A stretch of DNA of 64,000 nt from Cryptomeria japonica (Eukaryota > Streptophyta > Pinopsida > Cupressales > Cupressaceae), in assembly GCF_030272615.1 (NCBI RefSeq), contig NW_026729289.1, forward strand, positions 1 through 64,000, written 5' to 3'. Below, piece by piece: positions 33,150 to 44,127 of the stretch; the first letter of the stretch is position 1, and every line of letters begins with the position of its first letter. The translations under genes were made by a program, and so were the position numbers. The notes under the pieces were generated by a model that was not told the DNA's origin, searched no databases, and worked only from the letters and a program-made list of their open reading frames with translations.

Positions 33150-35165
33150 TCACCAGTAATTTCCACAAGAACATTCCCCATTCTTGAAATGATGAAAGCG
33201 ACTCAAGTCTCTAATAATTATTTCTCGTTCAACAATTCTGGAGATAAACTTCATGGCATGGTGGCAATCGCCACAAATGCGAAGATTCTTTATGATTCGG
33301 ATAGATGTACCAGGGCATTTAATATTCATAAGCCCAAAAGCAAGAGCCAGCTTCTCACTATGACTACATAGGATATGCTCCTTTTCTTCCTCCTCCACAT
33401 CTTGCAACACAAAGTTTGTATTGGGCACATATCCTGCCTCTTTCATTTTCCCGGCCAAATCCTCTAATGTTTTATAAATTTCTGCTGATTGTGCATGTGC
33501 TCTGTCCTCTACAAGGAATGCATGAACCTTTTTCTTGATCTCAATCCAGGCATATCCTGGCATCTTTGTCGCCCTCTTGTCTTTCATTATTGCTCTTACC
33601 TTTTCTACACCATCCCACCTTCCAGCTGCAGCATAGATATTTGACATCAGAACATAATAGCCAGCCTTCTTGGGTTTCAGGTCATAGAGATGTTCTGCTA
33701 CAAGCTCTCCCAACTGTATATTTTGATGAATTCTGCAGGCACCAAGCAAGGCACCCCACACATCATCATTTGGTTTTAACGGCATATTGCCAATGAAATC
33801 ATATGCCTCGTCCAAGTGCCCTGCTCGACCAAGAAGGTCTACAATGCATGCATAGTGCTCCAACCCAGGTACAATGCAATAATCTAGTTTCATCCTATCA
33901 AAGTAACGCCAGCCTTTCACTACCATGCCTGCACGACTGCAAGCAGATAGAACAGCGACAAAGGTGACACTGTCCGGCTTATATCCTAACGCAAGCATTC
34001 GATCGAAAAGCCTAATTGCCTCATCAGGACACCCATTTATACTATAGCTAGAAATCATTGCAGTCCACAAGGCCGGATCTTTATGCGCCATTGTGTTAAA
34101 TAAGTGAAGTGCAATCTTCAAACTCCCACATTTGGCATACATGTCTATCAGGGTACTGACCACGAAAACATCCGATTCAAACCCATTTCTTACAACTGAA
34201 TTGTGTACTTCCTTACCTTGTTGAAGAGCTACTAGGGCGGTGCAAGCTGGAAGAACACTTATGATAGTAACAGCATTTGGCTTGACCCCTGCCAGCTGCA
34301 TTTTGTGGAACAACTTCAAGGCTTCCCCACTCTGTCCATTCTGGACATATCCTGTGATCATTGCAGTCCATGATACAACATCTTTTTCAAGCATTCCGTC
34401 AAACATTTTGAGCGCGCACTCAATAATGTCGCATTTAGCATACATTGCTACAAGTGCGTTCCCCACTTGTAAATTCAAATGCAGTCCACTACTGAGTATG
34501 CAAGCATGAATCTCCTTACCCTTATTGACATCTGAAAAGATTGGAAGAAGGCTTATGAATGTCACTGCATCTGGTTCGATCCTCGTCTTCATTTGAATGT
34601 ATAACTCCAAAGCCTTGATTCCCTTCCCATTCTGCACATAACCTCCAACCATAGAGTTCCAGGACACCGTATCTCTTTCGGATGGACACATTTTGTCAAA
34701 CACTTTGCGTGCATCTTCTACACGCCTGCATTTCGCATACATGGTAATAAGGGCATTCGCTGTAAACAGATCGGATTCCAATCCACATGTTATTGCACGA
34801 ACATGAACTTCCCTGCCTTTCTGCAGAGCAGAAATTGCAGCGCATGCTTTGAGAACGCAGGGGAATGTAAAATGGTCTGCTTCTTGTTCATTCTGCATTT
34901 GGCAAAAGAGCTCCAGGGTTTTGTCCCAAAACCCATTCTTGGAATACCCAGTAATCATTGAATTCCATAAAAATACGCTTTCTTTGGGAATTCTGTCAAA
35001 AACCAGGCGTGCATAATCTACACTCTGCCGCTTTCCATACGCGCTTATAAGCCTAGAACCCAATATTTCATTTTCGGCGAGTCCCGTCGCAATAATCTGT
35101 CCATGGATTTGCTGCAACTGTTTGATATTGGAGCATGTTTGAAACAGCTTAAAGAAAGAATGCAT
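33150..35165 (-). CDS. PPR protein, PLS class with E and DYW domains
   Basis: An intact intronless ORF of 671 residues. From about residue 15 to 500 it holds a run of tandem PPR motifs of the P, L and S types (for example NALITMYAKCRRVEDARKVF, VVSWTAMITGYVQNGQSGEA). Then come the E region (about 500-570) and a DYW domain with the deaminase-like HSE (HSEKLALAFG), CGDC zinc ligands and the C-terminus ECSCGNYW. Known members enter mitochondria or chloroplasts, bind one RNA site each, and the DYW domain carries out C-to-U editing. Here the last tripeptide is NYW instead of DYW, a tolerated variant in the family. The ATG at 35165 directly precedes the first motif, so a clear targeting peptide is not visible; prediction software should test it. 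Target RNA unknown. Confidence 0.95.
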   Translation of the reverse strand: MHSFFKLFQTCSNIKQLQQIHGQIIATGLAENEILGSRLISAYGKRQSVDYARLVFDRIPKESVFLWNSMITGYSKNGFWDKTLELFCQMQNEQEADHFTFPCVLKACAAISALQKGREVHVRAITCGLESDLFTANALITMYAKCRRVEDARKVFDKMCPSERDTVSWNSMVGGYVQNGKGIKALELYIQMKTRIEPDAVTFISLLPIFSDVNKGKEIHACILSSGLHLNLQVGNALVAMYAKCDIIECALKMFDGMLEKDVVSWTAMITGYVQNGQSGEALKLFHKMQLAGVKPNAVTIISVLPACTALVALQQGKEVHNSVVRNGFESDVFVVSTLIDMYAKCGSLKIALHLFNTMAHKDPALWTAMISSYSINGCPDEAIRLFDRMLALGYKPDSVTFVAVLSACSRAGMVVKGWRYFDRMKLDYCIVPGLEHYACIVDLLGRAGHLDEAYDFIGNMPLKPNDDVWGALLGACRIHQNIQLGELVAEHLYDLKPKKAGYYVLMSNIYAAAGRWDGVEKVRAIMKDKRATKMPGYAWIEIKKKVHAFLVEDRAHAQSAEIYKTLEDLAGKMKEAGYVPNTNFVLQDVEEEEKEHILCSHSEKLALAFGLMNIKCPGTSIRIIKNLRICGDCHHAMKFISRIVEREIIIRDLSRFHHFKNGECSCGNYW

Positions 35166-35661
35166 TATGTTGTTCTGTGTCCATGCCTTGCTCTTTCTCT
35201 TTCTCTTGCTTTAATGTTTGTGTGTTTGGGGATGGTGTCGAACCCGAGGCTGCGAACAGGGCTAGAAGTATTGTCATCTTGCACAGCATCCATGAATGAA
35301 AGCTACTAGGAATCGTTTTGTAATCATTTGGGAGCTGAGCCGCTCACTGAAATTGTAAAACTTAAGTAGAATTTACACAGACGATTTGGAAGATGAAAAA
35401 ACAAACCTAAAACAAGATTTGTTTAGAACGAGGGTTATACCCCACACTAACAATGCATAATGTCCTTTCTTTCAACACAAATTATTGGGGTAAACCAAGT
35501 TCTTATGTCACCTTAACAGGGTTAGATCATCCTATTCATTATTATTATATTGTAATCTACACATCAATATCTTTATAATTCAGTGGTTTTCAGAAATTTC
35601 TTACGTCACCTTAACAGGATTGGATCTCCTATTTATTATTATATTGTAATCTAGACATATC
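35166..35661 (-). other. 5' flank of the PPR gene with a short direct repeat
   Basis: Holds two copies of a stretch of about 62 bases, at about 35500-35566 and 35597-35660 (TTCTTA(T/C)GTCACCTTAACAGG ... ATATTGTAATCTA). The second copy ends right at the start of the next LTR. No other gene is visible; the + ORF at 35103-35309 mirrors the PPR start. Confidence 0.55.
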
Positions 35662-37061
35662 TGTAGATGTATAAAAATGACCACTTTCCTAAGTGAATAC
35701 TTAATATTCATTTTAACCTCATTCTTCTATTTAATTAAATGTTTTATATTCATCTATTTGATTAAATAAATTATTTAATTTATTTAATTAAGTTCACCTA
35801 AGCCTTTCATAACCTTTAATTTAAAAAATCACTTTATTTAATTAATTCCCCTTTCTCCCTTTTTAATTAAATTGATCATTTCAAGTAAATAAATCTAATT
35901 TATTTATTTAAATCCTCCACTTGTATTTAAGCAAGTTGCATCTATTTTTGTTGAAATAAAGTAATTTATTTTAATTAAAATTCCCCTCCATCCACTTGCA
36001 AAATCCTACATCTCCTACTTGCCTCTCTAAACCCCCTTCTAGATTCTTCTAATCACTTCTAAATCCATCTCCTAAATATTGTCACATCCCTATGCAAAGG
36101 GAAGTCACTTCTCAAACCCTCAAAGTCTTTGAAAACCATTAAAAGCTTTATGTCTTCAACAAGTTAACCTTCAAAGTCTTCATAACCATTAATGGTTAAC
36201 TCAACCTTTTGGCATGGTTAGAGACTTTCTGCCTAACTCAACCTTCATCGAACCCAAGTGTTTCATCAAGCATTCATAGCTTTAACCTTGATTATCCCTT
36301 TAACCCTTGCACAAGAGTTTATCCTTCGAGTAAAAGCTTTATCCAATGGATGACCCTAACTTACCCTAAACCCTTACCTCCTAAGGTAACCATCATGTCT
36401 TCTCAAGCATTAAATGCTTCTTACATCTCCTCTCAAGTAGTCTCTTGTTGACAATTGTCACCATTTCATTGGTGAGAATTGTAAATATGGATTGATAACT
36501 TTCAATCCTGGCCCTTGTTAAGATTATCCAATCTTGACCATCCATTGCCCTATTTTTCCTATAAATAGAGCTCTCATTCTCTCATTTTGAGATATCCAAG
36601 TTTCATGCATCCAATCTATAGTCATTTTGCTAAGCGTTTAGCTTCTCTTTGATAGAATCATTTTAATAAGCATTTTAGAAGTAATTTTAAATATCATAGC
36701 ATATCCATGTTAGACTAGTATATCATGCTAGGATAAGTTTACTAATCTTTATCTTATCATCATATTCATGTTAGTTTAAATCATTCTAGTTTCAATATCA
36801 TACACATCTAGGAATGCATTCATGATAAATAAATCAAACATCCCTCATTCTTGGAGTTGTCATTCCTAAGTCACTTTGCTCAGTGATTTGAGAGTACAAA
36901 CATTGACTTGAGGGATCCTGTGAGATAGAGAACAATGGAGCATCCCTTGGGGAGTTGAGCTATTCAATATAGCTCCATAACTTGCACCAAAAGTCCCATT
37001 GGTGTGTGGACCTTTTTAAAACCGATTTTTTTGTTTCCTTGCACCACTTTTCCCACACACA
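35662..37061 (+). repeat. Gypsy-like LTR (about 1.4 kb)
   Basis: Starts TGTAGATGTATAAAAATG and ends CCCACACACA just before a primer-binding site. The first part has runs of ATTTAATTAAAT palindromes. A TATA box TATAAATAG lies at 36560-36568, about 500 bases before the end. Architecture and first bases resemble the solo LTR at 55655-56420 (TGTAGACACCCAAAATTG on its sense strand). No matching 3' LTR was found in the window. The ORF 36209-36451 is not supported. Confidence 0.7.
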
Positions 37062-37065
37062 TTTC

Positions 37066-37083
37066 TAGCGCCCACTGTGGGGC
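37066..37083 (+). other. Primer-binding site after the 35.66-37.06 kb LTR
   Basis: TAGCGCCCACTGTGGGGC, four bases after the LTR. It has the TGGCGCC...GGGG form used by several plant Gypsy lineages, with one change near the start. Confidence 0.65.
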
Positions 37084-37129
37084 ATAACCCCATAAAACAT
37101 ATCATTTTTCATGCAGGAGTAACATTGCA

Positions 37130-37420
37130 GATACGCAGAAAAGCTGAGCTAGCGCATTGGAACATTTTGTTAGCACATAGAAACCTTTGGCTAGTGCATC
37201 CAGTTTACTATTTAGCGCATAAGACCCTTTCATTAGCATATTTGGCATTTTAGTTAGCGCATAATATTCTGACTGTCAATTGTAAAATTATAGCGTATTA
37301 GGAAAAAAGACTAGTGCATCTAGTAATTAGTTTAGCGCATAGAGATCATTCTGCAACGCTTCTGTGTATTTCTGTAGCGCATAGGTGTAGCAGTTTAGCG
37401 CATTGATGTAACAGAAAGGC
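37130..37420 (+). repeat. TTAGCGCAT motif cluster 1
   Basis: About a dozen exact or near copies of TTAGCGCAT in 290 bases, at irregular spacing of about 15-35 bases, with unrelated sequence between them. Variants include TTAGCACAT, CTAGTGCAT and GTAGCGCAT. Confidence 0.75.
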
Positions 37421-38918
37421 AAAATTTGTAACCGAAGGAAGATCATTTTAGGCTTGTATAAGCCCACACTAAAATTTGATTTTTTTTGCTAACTGATTTT
37501 ATGTAGGTTCTAATCTTTATGTGCAGGAGAGACAAGAGTTAGTTTAAGTTTTTTTTCCTTTCTTTCAAAGAGTTGGTTAAAAAGAATTCTCTTTTTTTTG
37601 CAAAAGCTTAAAATAAACCTCATATTTTAATTTGGATGTTTAAAACAAACTTCATACTTCCTTTTGGTGTTTAAAACAAAACTTTGTCTTTTCCTCATTG
37701 CATGGTAAAAAGAACAACTAAACAAACCTTTCATTCCCACAAGTTAGGAAAAACATTTCATTTGGGGCTCTAAAAAGAACAAACAAATTTACTTTTAGCA
37801 AAGTTACGATGAACTTCGCCTTCCTTTGGTACCTAAGAGGATCAATTTCAATTCATTGCAAAATTAAAAGAACCCCATCTTTATTTTGTGCAAGGCAAAG
37901 AGGGAAAGTTTCCATTTATCGACTTTAATTTTGTTGACCAAACTTGTTTTACAAAAGTTTTGGAAATACACACTTTGCTATGAAAGGTTAAAAAGAACAT
38001 CATGCTTGTTGGAGAAACATCTCCAAATAGAAGTTAGCGAATCATTGCCTTAAAGGTTAAAAAAAGATTGTTTGCTTTGTCTCGAAAGTGGAAGGTATAT
38101 GCTCTCCCCTTAACTGGGTGACCAAAAAGCCACACCATTCTTTCATGCTTTCTTCATTTCAAGTACTTAAAACCTTTGGCAGACTTGCCCTCTCGAGTTG
38201 CTCTTAGAGCGCCATTTAAATGGTTAGTGAGAGGTGAACGATCTAAGTGGGAAATGACTTTATCGCCAAGTGTTTGAACCCACTATAATCAAAAGTGGAG
38301 GTTGACGAAAGTCCCTTCAATGGTTTTGCTCAGCTATTAGCCTTCTTCCATTATCTTTAAGATACGTAAAGTCTTTGTTCTAAAGGTTGGGAAGCCTCTC
38401 GAGGGAGTTTATCACTGAAGATCGAACGAAAGCCTGATTAAGAACTTTAGAAATAAAAAATTTGAGCCGAGTCAGTATCCAAACATCTTCAATATCATAG
38501 TGCAAGGGTGGGGAAGAATCTGCCCCCAAGATCACTCACCATATATCTCTCAAGATAACTACTCAATTGTGAAGCAATTCACTTTGAGTTAATTTCTAGC
38601 AAAAGGCAAAAAAACAGGCGCCCCCTAGGGGGTGACAAGGCTGTTTGAGCTGACGGAGTATCGAGACTAGTGGGCTATGATATTGATGATGACCCTTGAA
38701 TAACGAGTCTATCTAATTTGTATTATTTGTTATCCAAACCTATGAAAACATTGGGGATTTGAACACATCCTCACAGAACATACATTATCTGTTTAGCATA
38801 GGCAAAATCAGTTATCTCTTTTATGTCGTGTTTTCAAGTTATTTTCATAAAATCATCCATCAAAGCAAAAAAGTGTTAATATTTCTAAAAATAGCCAAAA
38901 ACAAAGCAATCAGGGCAG

Positions 38919-39290
38919 TTTAGCGCATAAGAGCAACCTCCTGGCACGTCTCAACCATTTTATAGTGCATACAAACCAGACCATAGTGCTTTCATCAATC
39001 AAACTAGCGCATAACCGATATCATAAAGGTTAAAATTTCATAAGCGCTTTGTGAGACCATATTAGCGCTTTTGAGCATCAGCATAGTGCATAGAAGGCAT
39101 AACTTAGCGCTTTTAGTCTAAACTGCAACACATCATCAAGACATATTAGAGCATAACCTTTCTAGTCAGAAACCATTTTCAAAACTCTGAGTTAGCACGT
39201 AACATAGGCAGCTTAGCGCATAGGGAATTTCCTATTAGATCATTAGTTAGCGCATCCAGTCTTTGTTTTAGCGCATGGTAAAAACACAGA
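38919..39290 (+). repeat. TTAGCGCAT motif cluster 2
   Basis: A second cluster of about 13 copies of the same core in 370 bases, with variants TAGTGCAT, TTAGCGCTTTT and TTAGCACGT. The 1.5 kb between the clusters lacks the motif. Confidence 0.75.
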
Positions 39291-40267
39291 AAAACAGAGA
39301 GTAAAATAGGGATTTTGGAAAAAAATTATCACCAATCCTAAACACCCTTTTGGGCCTTTTGTCAAACTCACTAGTCAAAATCCGAACCAGATTATCAAAG
39401 AAAACAATTCCACAATCCAACAAGCATCATTAAAACAAATTCGTCGAATCTTAAACTAGCTCGAGATAAGACTTCATCTAACCAAAATCAGATAGTACCA
39501 TCACATTGATCAAAGTTTCACCATCTAATGGATCCTATCACAAACAAAATACAGAGTTTAATCCTTAAGTTGTCAAATTGAGTTTCCATATTAGGAGACT
39601 CTTATCCATATCATTTAACACACTTTGTCGTGGGGGCGAACCTAAACCTCTACTTGATAAAGTAAGCTTGAGTTTTTCAAACAAAGTATCACAATCCAAC
39701 ATCAAAGGAAACCATTGATCATTCGTGTATGACCACTCCTCATATTTTGAGAAGAACAAGTATTCATCACAAAACTGAGTTGAAGAAGAGACAACCTAGT
39801 TCTAAAAAACTTGCAAAAAGGAATAAGTTTCTCTATATTAATCACCAACTTTTTAAATCACTTCGCGCATTCTTGCATCACATGTGATTGCATATTCAAA
39901 GCAAATCAAACGAGTTTGACAAAGAACCTTTAAGAATCAGAGCTTATATTTAGAAAGGGACATTCAACCAACGCTTAAATCATGGAGGAAGGATCAACCC
40001 CGCTTTATTCCCACAATTCTGTATCACTTATAACGAAGCTCGACTTGAACCACCAACCCCTGAGAGAGAAGAAGAAAATGAAACTCCCTTTGTAACCGAA
40101 AGTTTTTATTGAGAAACGTATTCTATCCACCAAACATCATCAAAAACTTCAATACAAATAAATGCCTGTTGTCACTCGCTCTCAAAGAAACAAGAAAAGT
40201 GAATCACAACCAGAGTCCAAGTATGGGTCGTAGATTATCCAGTCCAAGTATGGGCCATAGATTGTCC

Positions 40268-40939
40268 TTTCTAGGTGTCTGTTGTTTTTGGTGGTATCAC
40301 TACTTGTGAGTTTCTCTATGGACCGGTTTGGCAGTTATGTAATGGGTATGGGCCCTCTCCCACATTTATTAATCAAAATTGTATAAAAGTCATACTAAAA
40401 ATGTTTAAAGTGGCCGAAAATGCAAACAAAACAAGAAATTATAACCACTTAAGAAATAAGAATAAAGTGATAGAGAAAGACAAAACAACTAAGACTAATA
40501 AATATAAATTAAAGCGAGAAATTAACTAAATAAAAATCCAAACTAAAAAATATTGAACCTAAACAAAATGAAACCAAAACAAGCATTAAAATAATAATTA
40601 CTAGACAAAAAATAAGAAACTTGTAACAACCTCTAATATACTAACCAACTAATCAAAAGAAAGCTTATTTACATATATTTCTTGTAATTGTCAGCAGTAA
40701 CCATTACAAGTGGGTTTGACCAAATTTTGGCATACATAAAGGACAAACTGCATGTAACATTCTTATTTGAATCTTAGAATCTATTAAAACATGATGTTAT
40801 TAGCGGTCATACCCTTATAACATTCATATATAATGTTCTAATATAAGGTTATAAAACCTTATATATTATATGCTTTATAAGAATATCAAATTTGAAATAA
40901 TTATTATAATCTAATAACTAATAGATTATTAATTAGTTA
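40268..40939. other. AT-rich spacer, nothing recognised
   Basis: A-rich DNA. The ORFs 40109-40309 and 40275-40529 are compositional and show no family resemblance. Confidence 0.5.
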
Positions 40940-41257
40940 TCAATGGGGGTTATCAAAAAGGTGTGACTAGTGAAGCCACCCTTCCTCATATATTTAAGGA
41001 GGTACTCCCTCATTTGAGAGAAGTGAAAATTTGGATATTTATAGTGAGCTCTATCACTATGCACAAGAGGTATTATTTGTCATGTAGAAGTATTCCAATG
41101 TATCCCCAAATTCAAGTCAATTTTGTCATAGACTATATTTTGTAAGTGTATTAAAAAAATGGTGCTTTATGGGTCTTTTACCCAAAAGGGTTTTCCCCAT
41201 GTTTATTTTGTGTAATGTGTTAATTTATGGCTGCATGATTCTTAATGCACTTTTTTT
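40940..41257 (+). mobile_element. Possible LTR fragment
   Basis: Contains TTTACCCAAAAGGGTTTTCCCC followed by an AT-rich run and TTTGTGTAATGTG, the pattern seen near the end of many plant Copia LTRs (transcription end region). Borders and partner LTR were not found. Confidence 0.3.
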
Positions 41258-42590
41258 TATATATTGTTTATAATGATTAGTCTCCTAAGATCCTAATTTC
41301 TAATAGAATTTGTCAAGACGTCAACACATTGTGCAAATTTCTACACATCATGATCTCGTCTAACTAATATCTTCCAAAATCAAACTAAAATCTACTAACA
41401 TTTCATTATTATCATTTATGAAGTAAAAAACATGAAATCTCAATCATTGGTTTAGTTATAAATGCACTAGGCATAACGCACAAGTGTGAAATTGACACAA
41501 GGTGCAATTTGTGACACTACAATACTAATAGGCAATTTTGAACAAATTTTAACAGAAACATAAAATGTAAAAAAACTAAACCTTATTATATATTTTGTGA
41601 CATATTTAATGGTAATAAATTGATCGATTGCATCGACAATACCATGAATAATACTCTCATCCCAAAGCTCTAGAAGGAGCTTTGAGAGATGAACCTAGAT
41701 AGGAACCTTATTAATCTTGATAGTGTAAAACTAGTAGACAATCTTTTAAATTGAAGCAATGCATTACCAAGAAACCAAGGACCTCAATACAGAACTTTGG
41801 TGTGCCCATCAATTATTGGAATGAGAATAGAAGGAATGTGTTTCTCAAAGACATCACCTAGACTAATCCAATTGCAAGCCAACATTCATCATTGTAGATG
41901 CTCTATCCACCCACCCATCAAGAATATAAAGAATAGGGTCATGTAAGAGGTGCATCAACATGAGAATGTGAGACCACTAAAGAGTGACCTCCCCAATCCT
42001 CTACTCTTGCAACACACTCAGGAGAGGAGGAGGCACATGAGGGAAATCTTCAATAACAGTCTGATTGGTAGAAAAAGGAAGGGGGGCCATGTCGCAAGAA
42101 GGGACCCATTACACATGTCGTCCTAAGAATAGATTGAGATAACATACTCAACCTAGCAATACGGCTAAAGGAAGAGAAATATTGGCCTCACGAAGGAGGT
42201 CTAGCAACAACCCTCCATCATCCTCAATGACTCCAAAGGCCTCCTCATCCATACCATCCTCCAAAATATATCCAAAATTGTCAATTATGTGATGATGTCT
42301 TATAAAGGATTAAGAATAACTATATTTGAATTGATTATATTGGTAATATATTGCTTCAAGATCTAGAGGTTAGTTTTTTTATTAAACGGATAACAATATG
42401 TCACCTATATTTGTGTTTCTTCATTTTTATTTTTATTTTAAACTAAATAATTTTCCTTACTACACTACTCACGCATTTGATAGTCTTGATTGATATTCTA
42501 GAAACTAAAGCGCATTCGTCAAATTTATCTCCGTAATTTTCTCGGTCCCTCACAATACGCTCTTCGAGTCACATATGCGACAAAAAAATG
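41258..42590 (-). repeat. 1.33-kb duplicated block, copy 2
   Basis: Near-identical to 23826-25154 with scattered substitutions and a 3-base insertion (GTGATGATG at about 42290). It carries the same decayed LINE ORF1-like sequence on the minus strand. Its right neighbour GAACTACTTATCAAATTGG is also found at 43070-43086, which suggests this is the original location. Confidence 0.75.
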
Positions 42591-43089
42591 GAACTACTTA
42601 TCAAATTGGAAATATATATTTATTGAGGATAATCATAATAAATGATAACCATCTCTTAATGTAAATTGATTGTAATATTTAATACATGAGATTTTATAGC
42701 TTATTTTTCTTACTCAAAATTTATATTATGTAAGTTTGTAACACTTTTTTTTGGTACAATATTTCATTACTCACTTGCAAGGAAATCACTATAAATCAAT
42801 CAATTGACAAATGAAGTGATTGGATGATCATCAATGAAGACATTTATAATCAATATTAATTGATATTTCTCCTCAATTCATCAATTGACATGAAGTTTGC
42901 AATAAGATGTCAAATTCTTTGACCAATAAGTATCTCAATGATTAATTTTATTAGTAATTTTGATTAAAAAGTATCTCAATGATATTCTATAAAGTAAAGC
43001 GCATTCATCAAATTTATCTCCGTCCTTCACAATACGCTCTTCGAGTCACATATGCAACAAAAAAATGGAACTACTTATCAAATTGTAGA
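42591..43089. repeat. Spacer ending in a partial direct repeat of the block end
   Basis: 42981-43086 repeats about 115 bases of 42494-42607 (AAAGCGCATTC, CTTCGAGTCACATATG, GGAACTACTTATCAAATTG) with a 14-base deletion. The 370 bases between are AT-rich with no gene. Confidence 0.7.
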
Positions 43090-43189
43090 GCTGTGAATCC
43101 CTGTCTCGAAAACCCCTTTTACTTGTAGAGAACATGCATAAACGACTCTGGTTTTGTTCTTATTCAAATCTGACTCCAACTAAACGAAG

Positions 43190-43569
43190 ACGATGATTTT
43201 GGCGCCTTTTCAATTCTTCCGTTGATTGCGCGCAATTGCCGTTGTTTCACTGGCCAAGTCTCTGACTTGACTGACTTTTGTAATGTTAGTTTTGTTCTCT
43301 ATAATTAGAGAACGTAGATGAGTAAACATTTATATGTTTGGGTCACAAGGATTTGTCTGGTCTGGCGAAGCAGCATGGCTTCCCGGCAAGGAAATAAGGA
43401 TTCCTATGCTTTATCGTTAACAAGATTGTCAAGATTATTTATCTCCAGTTTTGTGAGGCTAAAGGTTGATCTTAGGAAGACAAATTATAAAGACATTGAG
43501 GTGGAGTCTAAGAAGAAAAAGAAAGCTAAAGGGAGTTTAAAAGAGCATGCAAGGAACCTTCACTGGTAG
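43190..43569 (+). pseudogene. GH17 5' flank and exon-1 relic on the plus strand
   Basis: 43190-43377 matches the 5' flank of the GH17 gene, with the W-box core TTGACT at 43267-43272 and TATAATTA at 43300-43307. The following ATG at 43377 begins MASRQGNKDSYAL, matching MGSRQGNKDCYAL of the intact gene. After about 14 codons similarity stops and the frame runs into Lys-rich sequence of unknown origin ending at 43569. The hydrophobic core and splice donor are gone, so it cannot encode a secreted glucanase. Confidence 0.7.
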
Positions 43570-44127
43570 GTCAAGTTTCTTTTACTCAAAAAGCATTAAA
43601 TTTTATAAAAAAAAACTATTTGATTGATTTTTATTCTACATATTTTATGTTGTTTTTGTGCTACTTCGCTGCAATCTAGACTTAGATTTTTTTGGATGTT
43701 AGTTATGTTGGTATTTTTGTTTCTAAATTCTTCTATTTTGTAAGGGATTGGGACCTTATTTTCCTTTTTATGTATCAAAAACATTTCTAAATATTTTTAT
43801 CATGTGTGTATTAAATGAATGTCGTTTTCATATAATATAGATATTTATAAACTAAAAGAGCTTACTACTACTGTATGAATAAAGAGAATATTATATCTTA
43901 ATGTGTGCAAATTATATGTACATGTAATAATCTAATTTGATTTATCTTATAAAATGAGTTGTTATAGGTAAAGAAAGAGTAGAGCTTTGTCAAAGATCAA
44001 ACTCCTTTTTAAGTTAGACTAGGCTATGTGATGAATCCTAGTCCAGGATTTGGCCATTGTCGAGGTTTTCTACTAGGCAACAAAAATCTTAGACTCTTAA
44101 TCTTCCCTCCCCCCTCGTCATGAATCA
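43570..44127. other. AT-rich spacer, nothing recognised
   Basis: No ORF of note and no repeat seen. The minus ORF 43596-43784 is compositional. Confidence 0.55.

Larger units (their letters stand above)
37084..40267 (+). mobile_element. Non-coding interior of a Gypsy-like element, 3' end not found
   Basis: Follows the primer-binding site with no long ORF on either strand. It holds two clusters of the motif TTAGCGCAT (37130-37420 and 38919-39290), a 12-base perfect palindrome CCCCCTAGGGGG at about 38620, and a 27-base tandem duplication at about 40214-40267 (AGTCCAAGTATGGG). gag and pol are not visible, so it is a large non-autonomous element or only the untranslated leader of a truncated one. 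Its right border is a guess. Confidence 0.5.

Noticed and set aside
33566-34509. ORFs on the plus strand across the PPR gene
   Set aside because: They are shadows of the intact PPR coding frame on the minus strand.
37130-39290. CRISPR-like array from the regularly recurring TTAGCGCAT
   Set aside because: The repeated core is only 9 bases, the spacing is irregular, and the context is a plant retroelement.
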